Source: Bacteroidales bacterium (GTDB lineage: Bacteria > Bacteroidota > Bacteroidia > Bacteroidales > Bacteroidaceae). Taken from it: a stretch of 64,000 nt of DNA. The stretch is from NCBI GenBank assembly GCA_004557035.1, contig SFFB01000004.1, forward strand, positions 1 to 64,000, written 5' to 3'. A program made the position numbers and the translations under genes. The notes below the pieces were generated by a model. That model had not been told where the DNA came from, did not search any database, and saw nothing but the letters and a program-made list of their open reading frames with translations. This document shows, in pieces, positions 59,042 through 64,000 of this stretch (position 1 is its first letter; every line of letters begins with the position of its first letter).

Positions 59042-60016
59042 ATGAAAAGAATTTTAGGCATTGGCAATGCACTGGTTGATGCGCTCTATCCACTTGAAAA
59101 CGAACAAATTCTTCAAGGCTTAGGCTTGCAGAAAGGCGCCATGCAACTCATTGACGCCGCACGGTTTGAAGCGCTTCGGGGCAGTTTGTCGGATGCACAC
59201 TGTACCAAGACTACGGGTGGCTCGGCCTGCAACACCATCCTGGCCTTAGCCCGTCTTGGAGCCTCGGCCGGACTGGTGGGCCGCATAGGCCGCGATGACA
59301 ACGGGCGTTTCTTTCACGACAGTTTTGTTGCCGCCGGCGTTGAGCCTCATCTGATGACAGCCGACGAGCCAACGGGTGTGGCCTCTACCTTCATCACTCC
59401 TGACGGCGAGCGCACGTTTGGCACCTTTCTCGGTGCGGCGGCGCTGATGCGGGCCGGCGATTTGGCTTCAGACTGGTATAAGGGATACTCCTATATATAT
59501 ATAGAAGGCTATCTGGTGCAAAACCACGCCTTGATAGCCCGCCTTGTAGACGAAGCTCACCGGGCCGGCTTGATGGTCTGTCTGGATTTGGCCAGTTATA
59601 ATATCGTTGAGGCAGAGCGCGATTTCTTTGCCGAATTACTCCAAAAGACCGACATTGTGTTTGCCAACGAAGAAGAGGCAAAGGCCTTTGCCGGTTGTTC
59701 GGCGCGCGAAGCTCTCGACATGTTGGCACAGACCTGTCGCGTGGCCGTGGTCAAGGTGGGAGCCGAAGGCGCTTTGGCCAAGTCGGGAGCCGATTGGGCC
59801 GCAGTTCCGGCAGAGCCCGTGTCTAAGGTCGTGGACACGACGGCGGCCGGAGACTATTTTGCCGCAGGTTTCCTATACGCCCATGCCACAGGCCGGCCAT
59901 TGGCTGACTGTCTTGCCGCAGGCGCCAAATTGGCTGCCGAGGTAATCAGGGTGGTGGGCACGCGTCTCACAGACGATGTTTGGCAGCAGTTGCGTCATGC
60001 CGTCTGCCACGAATAA
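59042..60016 (+). CDS. PfkB family carbohydrate/nucleoside kinase (adenosine-kinase-like)
   Basis: The 324-residue ribokinase-fold enzyme begins with ILGIGNALVDALYPL and has the first PfkB signature GGSACNTILALARLGASAGLVGRIG (seen as GGSACNTILALARLG and GLVGRIGRDD) and the second signature VDTTAAGDYFAAGFLYA. The catalytic Asp lies in TAAGDYFA. Sequence features resemble the adenosine kinase group, but the substrate could also be another nucleoside or sugar. The S41 protease gene follows after 24 nt and may share its transcript. Confidence 0.9.
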   Translation: MKRILGIGNALVDALYPLENEQILQGLGLQKGAMQLIDAARFEALRGSLSDAHCTKTTGGSACNTILALARLGASAGLVGRIGRDDNGRFFHDSFVAAGVEPHLMTADEPTGVASTFITPDGERTFGTFLGAAALMRAGDLASDWYKGYSYIYIEGYLVQNHALIARLVDEAHRAGLMVCLDLASYNIVEAERDFFAELLQKTDIVFANEEEAKAFAGCSAREALDMLAQTCRVAVVKVGAEGALAKSGADWAAVPAEPVSKVVDTTAAGDYFAAGFLYAHATGRPLADCLAAGAKLAAEVIRVVGTRLTDDVWQQLRHAVCHE

Positions 60017-60040
60017 GATGATTAGACTTACATTGTTTTT

Positions 60041-61711
60041 ATGAAAAGTTTTTTTCTCACGCTTTCTTTAGTGCTGATTTCGTTCAGCGGCTTGCAGGCA
60101 CAGTCGCGTCATAATGCCGAAACCGCTAAGCAGCTGGACATCTTCAACTGTCTTTATCGCGAGCTCGATCTTTATTATGTCGACACGCTCAATGCGACTA
60201 AAAACATTAGCAATGCCATTCTCTATATGCTCGACCAGGTGGACCCTTACACCGAGTATTATTCAGAGAGCCACACCGACGATCTCAAGCAGATGACCAC
60301 GGGAAAGTATGCCGGCATTGGTGCTGTCATCACGGCGCGCAAGGACATTGGCCGTTGCGTCATCTCTCATCCTTATGAGGGTATGCCGGCGGCTGTGGCC
60401 GGACTGCGTGCCGGCGACGTTATTCTCTCAATCAATGGCGTGGATACGGGCGAGATTGGCCAGCGCGAGTTGTCCGAATATTCCTCGGCTGTGAGTGCGG
60501 CTTTGCGTGGCGATGCCGGAACGATTTGCGATTTGCGTGTGCGTCGGCCGGGCGTTTCCAAAGAACTCAAATTCCGCTTGACGCGCCGCACCATCACCTT
60601 ACCCAGTGTCACTTGCGCCACGATGTTGGCCGACAGTGTGGGCTATGTGATGCTGAGCAGTTATATCGAGCAGACTGGTCGCGAAGTGCGTCTGGCCGTG
60701 GCCGACTTGAAGCGCAAGGGCGCCACTAAGCTCATTCTCGACCTGCGCGACAATCCCGGCGGCGTGATGGGTGCAGCGGTGGATGTGGTCAATCTGTTTC
60801 TGCCCAAAGGCAAAGAGGTGTTGGATATGCGTTCCAAGTCGAGAGAAAACTCTGCTACGTTCAAGACACGCAACACGCCGCTCGACCTTGATATGCCCAT
60901 TGTCGTCTTGACCAGTTTCGAGACGGCTTCGGCTGCAGAGATTACGGCTGGTGCCTTGCAAGACTACGACCGCGCCGTCATCCTTGGTCAAAATACCTAT
61001 GGCAAGGGACTGGTGCAAGAGACCCGCGAGTTGCCCTATGGCGGCTATCTTAAACTCACCACCAGCAAATACTACATTCCCAGCGGACGTTGTGTGCAGG
61101 CCTATAAATATGAAAACGGTCGTCCGGTGTCGTTGCCCGACTCGTTGGCCCGTACGTTCCACACCGCCGCCGGCCGACCGGTGAAAGACGGTGGCGGCAT
61201 CACGCCCGACGTAGTAACCAAAGCCGACACCATGCCCGACCTGCTCATTCAGTTGGCGCTCTCCGACCAACTCTTTGATTATGCCGTGGACTATTGCCAC
61301 AACCATCCGCAAATAGCCGAGCCCGAGGCCTTCCGCCTGACCGATGCCGAGTATGAGGCTTTCCGTCAATACATACAGGCGCATGGCTTCACCTATGAGA
61401 CACGCACCAAGGCCGGACTCGACCGCCTGCGCCTTTTGGCGGCCTACGAGGGTTACGACGAAATGGCCAAAGCCGAACTCGATGCGCTCGAGAAGAAGAT
61501 AGTGAGCAACCAAGACTACGACTTCACCCATTGGCAACCGCAAATACGCGCTTACGTCGAAGAGACCATCGTGCAGCAGCGCTATTACGACAGCGGCGTG
61601 GCCCGATACCGATTGCGCGAAGACAAAGAAGTGAACGAAGCACTAAAAATCCTGCTCGACACCGGGTGTTACAACCGCCTACTCGCACCTCCGTCACAGT
61701 CTGACAGGTAG
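60041..61711 (+). CDS. Exported S41 family C-terminal processing peptidase
   Basis: The 556-residue protein has a signal peptide (FFLTLSLVLISFSGLQAQ), a PDZ domain (about residues 85-170, GIGAVITARKDIG and GLRAGDVILSINGVD) and the S41 peptidase domain. The Ser-Lys dyad is visible as Ser297 in FETASAAEI and Lys322 in YGKGLVQ, the 25-residue spacing expected in tail-specific proteases. The family cleaves periplasmic proteins with unstructured C termini. A helical C-terminal domain of about 120 residues follows. A strong terminator lies at 61714-61771. Confidence 0.93.
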   Translation: MKSFFLTLSLVLISFSGLQAQSRHNAETAKQLDIFNCLYRELDLYYVDTLNATKNISNAILYMLDQVDPYTEYYSESHTDDLKQMTTGKYAGIGAVITARKDIGRCVISHPYEGMPAAVAGLRAGDVILSINGVDTGEIGQRELSEYSSAVSAALRGDAGTICDLRVRRPGVSKELKFRLTRRTITLPSVTCATMLADSVGYVMLSSYIEQTGREVRLAVADLKRKGATKLILDLRDNPGGVMGAAVDVVNLFLPKGKEVLDMRSKSRENSATFKTRNTPLDLDMPIVVLTSFETASAAEITAGALQDYDRAVILGQNTYGKGLVQETRELPYGGYLKLTTSKYYIPSGRCVQAYKYENGRPVSLPDSLARTFHTAAGRPVKDGGGITPDVVTKADTMPDLLIQLALSDQLFDYAVDYCHNHPQIAEPEAFRLTDAEYEAFRQYIQAHGFTYETRTKAGLDRLRLLAAYEGYDEMAKAELDALEKKIVSNQDYDFTHWQPQIRAYVEETIVQQRYYDSGVARYRLREDKEVNEALKILLDTGCYNRLLAPPSQSDR

Positions 61712-61713
61712 TT

Positions 61714-61771
61714 AAAAAATCGCAAATGCAAAGATGTACTAAAAATAGTGCGCTTGCATTTGCGATTTTTT
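61714..61771 (+). terminator. Terminator after the S41 protease gene
   Basis: The 18-nt arms 61714-61731 and 61754-61771 are perfectly complementary (core ATCGCAAATGCAA / TTGCATTTGCGAT), with A-run and T-run ends. Confidence 0.88.
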
Positions 61772-61785
61772 GTTTTGGAAATACG

Positions 61786-61793
61786 TATTTTTG
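61786..61793 (+). promoter_or_regulatory. -7 promoter element of the sialidase gene
   Basis: TATTTTTG lies 41 nt before the ATG at 61834. The preceding terminator stem occupies the usual -33 region. Confidence 0.5.
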
Positions 61794-61833
61794 CCACGAA
61801 AACTATTTTTGTTTCCTCTTTATCTTTTTATCT

Positions 61834-64000
61834 ATGAAAAAAATTCTACTTCTTTTGCTGGCTTGCGTTGTCTTGCCGGGCATGTGGAGCAGTCCATTTG
61901 CCGGTACGGCCACTGCGCAGTCTTCTTATGTGGAAGACCAAGGCTACAGTTTCCTCATTTCCAAGTCGCCCACTGCTACAGCTTGGGGTGATACCGTGCA
62001 TTGGTACAAAGTCAAGACGCAGCGTGGTGCCTGGCTTAAAGCCACCAGCGGCACCGATGTCGACTTGGTCACCGCCGAGCCTGATACCACCGACTTGATG
62101 GGACTTTGGTGTGTGACGGGCAACGCTACCGATGGTTATTCGTTCTACAACCGCGGCAAAGGTCCCGGTCTTATGGTGACTTACGACGCCGTGGCCGACA
62201 ACAAGAAGGCCGTCATGGCTGCCACTGGCACTTACAGCCAGTTTGTCATTGGCACCTCTACGGCTGCCGCCAACAGCTACACGTTCCACTATGGCGCCAA
62301 CTGCTATTTCAATAACCGTGATGGCAAGTTGAGCACATGGAACGATGCACGTGGAGCCAACGATGGTGGTTCAAGCCTTCTCTTTATTGATATAAACCAG
62401 CCCGACTCGGTGATCTATACCGTCGACAAACTCAATGGCAACCTGTATCGTGTGGATAACAACACCACGACTATCAATGCTTCATACAACAAGTATTGGA
62501 CGAGTACGGCCAACCCGCAGCTGACCTTCGGTACCACGGCCAACAATATGCAGTGGTCCAACGACGACGTATTGATTTATAGCGGTAGCGGCGGTTGCAC
62601 CTACACGCTCACACCGCCCTCCGGCTATGTCATCTACGACTATACTTTCGAAGTGGTCAACAGCGGCCATTCTGAGACCCAGACCATCACGATGGACGAC
62701 GGCCGCGTCATCACCACCGGCGCTGAAGTCATCCCTGTAACTATGGTAGGCAAGAACCTCTCAACGGTAAGCTTCGCGCTTTCGGGAAGCAACAAGGCCG
62801 TCAAAGTCACCAACTTTGTGGTGAAAGTGAAAGTAGACAAGCCCGAGAAGCCCATAGTCAGCACCGAAGATGCTGAGCATTGGTACTATATCACCAATGC
62901 CTCCACCAATGCCTATTGTGCCGGCAAGGTGATGAACTACGACGAGTCTATCGACCGCATGCGCTTCACCGACAAGGCCTACAAGCCCGACCGCGTGTGG
63001 AGTTTCTGGGAAAAAGACGGCAAACTCGCCATCAAGAACTACCGCGGCGAATACATCGGCACAGCCGGTAGCGGCACCGGTGGTAGCACTCAGTTTGGCA
63101 AGAGCGACACGCCCAACTATATCTATACCATCGAAGACGCTTACGGCTTCTTCATCATCAAAGACTCTGCCGTTGAACTACATGCTCAAGAAGCCGGTGC
63201 TGTCATTGTGCGCTGGGGAGCTGCTGAAGCCGGTGCTTCGTTGTGGCGCTTTGACGAAGTCGACATGAGCCATCCCGAAGCACAGTTGAGCAACATCGCC
63301 GTGAAACAAGGCAAGGTGACCACCGGTATCGGCAACAAGAACCAGGGCATCGTGCGCACGGCTTTCTCTGTGGCTGGTCTGAGAGACTCTGTCGAGGTGC
63401 AGAGCATCACCGCCAAGGTGGTGGCCACCGATTTGGCCGACGTGAAGGCCGTCAAGGCTTATTTCGCCACCAACGCCCGTGAGCTCTTCGTCGACGAAGA
63501 CAGCCTCATGACTTGGCGCGAACAAAATGGTGAACTCTTTGGTGTGGCCGAAAGCGTGGCCGCCGACGGCACCTTCACCATCACCGGCTCGAAAAAACTG
63601 GCTCCCGGCGAAGGCTACCTCTGGATTGCCTACGATATTGCTGAAGACGCCACCGAGGGTCACACCGTCGACGCTCAGGTATTGTCTTACGTCATCGACG
63701 GCGAGACCATCAACGAGACCAACGGCAACCCCGCCAACGCCGTCACCATCTTCCTCTCCGAGGGTGCTGCCCTCATGCCCTACGACTGTGGCTCGCGCTA
63801 CTACCGTATCCCGGCCATCACCACCGTGAAGAAGACTCTCGACAATGGTGAAGTGGTAGACCGCCTCGTGGTGCTCACCGACGACCGTCTGCAGCACAAC
63901 GGCGACCTCCCCAACCAAGTTTATATTGTGGCTCAGTATAGCGACGACCTCGGCAAGACATGGACCGCTCCCGTTCGCGTGGCCGGTACGGCCGAACTCG
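61834..64000 (+). CDS. Modular exo-alpha-sialidase, N-terminal part (open at right edge)
   Basis: The frame is open from ATG 61834 to the window end, giving 722 residues of an incomplete protein. A signal peptide (ILLLLLACVVLPGMW..AGTATAQ) is followed by two related modules that start HWYKVKTQRGAWLKA (about residue 68) and HWYYITNASTNAYCAG (about residue 350), perhaps beta-trefoil-like carbohydrate-binding units. From about residue 485 comes the BNR-associated N-terminal domain of Bacteroidota sialidases. The catalytic domain begins with the sialidase YRIP motif (RYYRIPAITTV) and the first Asp-box SDDLGKTW. It would release sialic acid from host glycans at the cell surface. The catalytic Tyr and Glu lie beyond the edge. 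Confidence 0.88.
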   Translation, partial: MKKILLLLLACVVLPGMWSSPFAGTATAQSSYVEDQGYSFLISKSPTATAWGDTVHWYKVKTQRGAWLKATSGTDVDLVTAEPDTTDLMGLWCVTGNATDGYSFYNRGKGPGLMVTYDAVADNKKAVMAATGTYSQFVIGTSTAAANSYTFHYGANCYFNNRDGKLSTWNDARGANDGGSSLLFIDINQPDSVIYTVDKLNGNLYRVDNNTTTINASYNKYWTSTANPQLTFGTTANNMQWSNDDVLIYSGSGGCTYTLTPPSGYVIYDYTFEVVNSGHSETQTITMDDGRVITTGAEVIPVTMVGKNLSTVSFALSGSNKAVKVTNFVVKVKVDKPEKPIVSTEDAEHWYYITNASTNAYCAGKVMNYDESIDRMRFTDKAYKPDRVWSFWEKDGKLAIKNYRGEYIGTAGSGTGGSTQFGKSDTPNYIYTIEDAYGFFIIKDSAVELHAQEAGAVIVRWGAAEAGASLWRFDEVDMSHPEAQLSNIAVKQGKVTTGIGNKNQGIVRTAFSVAGLRDSVEVQSITAKVVATDLADVKAVKAYFATNARELFVDEDSLMTWREQNGELFGVAESVAADGTFTITGSKKLAPGEGYLWIAYDIAEDATEGHTVDAQVLSYVIDGETINETNGNPANAVTIFLSEGAALMPYDCGSRYYRIPAITTVKKTLDNGEVVDRLVVLTDDRLQHNGDLPNQVYIVAQYSDDLGKTWTAPVRVAGTAEL

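Overview
The window is chromosomal DNA from a Bacteroidota bacterium, most likely a host-associated member of the Prevotellaceae with fairly high GC. Three things support this. Promoters follow the Bacteroidota pattern: a TTTG or TTG box, then about 19-20 nt, then TAnnTTTG. The family content is typical: a DPP-IV-like S9 peptidase, a DUF5686 outer-membrane protein, DUF2723, DUF3109, BspA-like leucine-rich repeats, a fused ResB-CcsA and a host-glycan sialidase. Lipoproteins carry acidic residues right after the lipidated cysteine. The genus cannot be fixed from the sequence alone.

Layout. 1-7.5 kb is a minus-strand housekeeping run (cysE, an rRNA methyltransferase of the RlmL type, an S9 peptidase, ridA, a LOG-family gene, murG). 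7.6-8.9 kb holds tRNA-Glu with rpsT, divergent from recO. 9.5-16.4 kb is a plus-strand accessory operon: a small Lys-rich exported protein, a porin-like barrel, an imelysin lipoprotein, a di-heme c-type lipoprotein and the CcsBA cytochrome c synthase. It reads as one surface or periplasmic iron/heme redox module. 16.4-22.3 kb holds an SLC13-type permease with a SIMPL protein, cysK, a LuxR-type regulator, a DUF3109 protein and ung. 22.9-28.7 kb is topA, aroK, speA and a leucine-rich-repeat protein. 29.0-32.9 kb is a minus-strand DEAD-box helicase, an outer-membrane barrel and a membrane Ser/Thr kinase. 33.2-38.2 kb is a DUF2723 GT-C protein, a polysaccharide deacetylase and queG. tRNA-Gln, tdh, a small membrane protein, tRNA-Leu, manC, argB, a U32 peptidase and a tightly overlapped HAD-ribF-CPBP-dusB chain follow to 48.3 kb.

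48.4-54.3 kb is a compact surface-polysaccharide locus (flippase, Wzz, Wzy/EpsG, three GT2 enzymes) in which two GT2 genes are a tandem duplication that carried along the tail of the wzy gene. 54.5-58.5 kb holds a DUF5686 protein and an inositol-3-phosphate synthase broken by an apparent deletion of about 50 nt. Two identical tRNA-Asn genes, a PfkB kinase, an S41 protease and the first 722 codons of a modular sialidase close the window.

The two least explained signals are (1) a dispersed intergenic element built on the 11-mer CTGTCCTTATG, repeated at exactly 21 nt in three loci and as a perfect inverted repeat in a fourth, mostly near transcription terminators; and (2) the 9.5-16.4 kb iron/heme operon, in which both lipoproteins have surface-export-like N termini, which would place a di-heme cytochrome on the cell surface.
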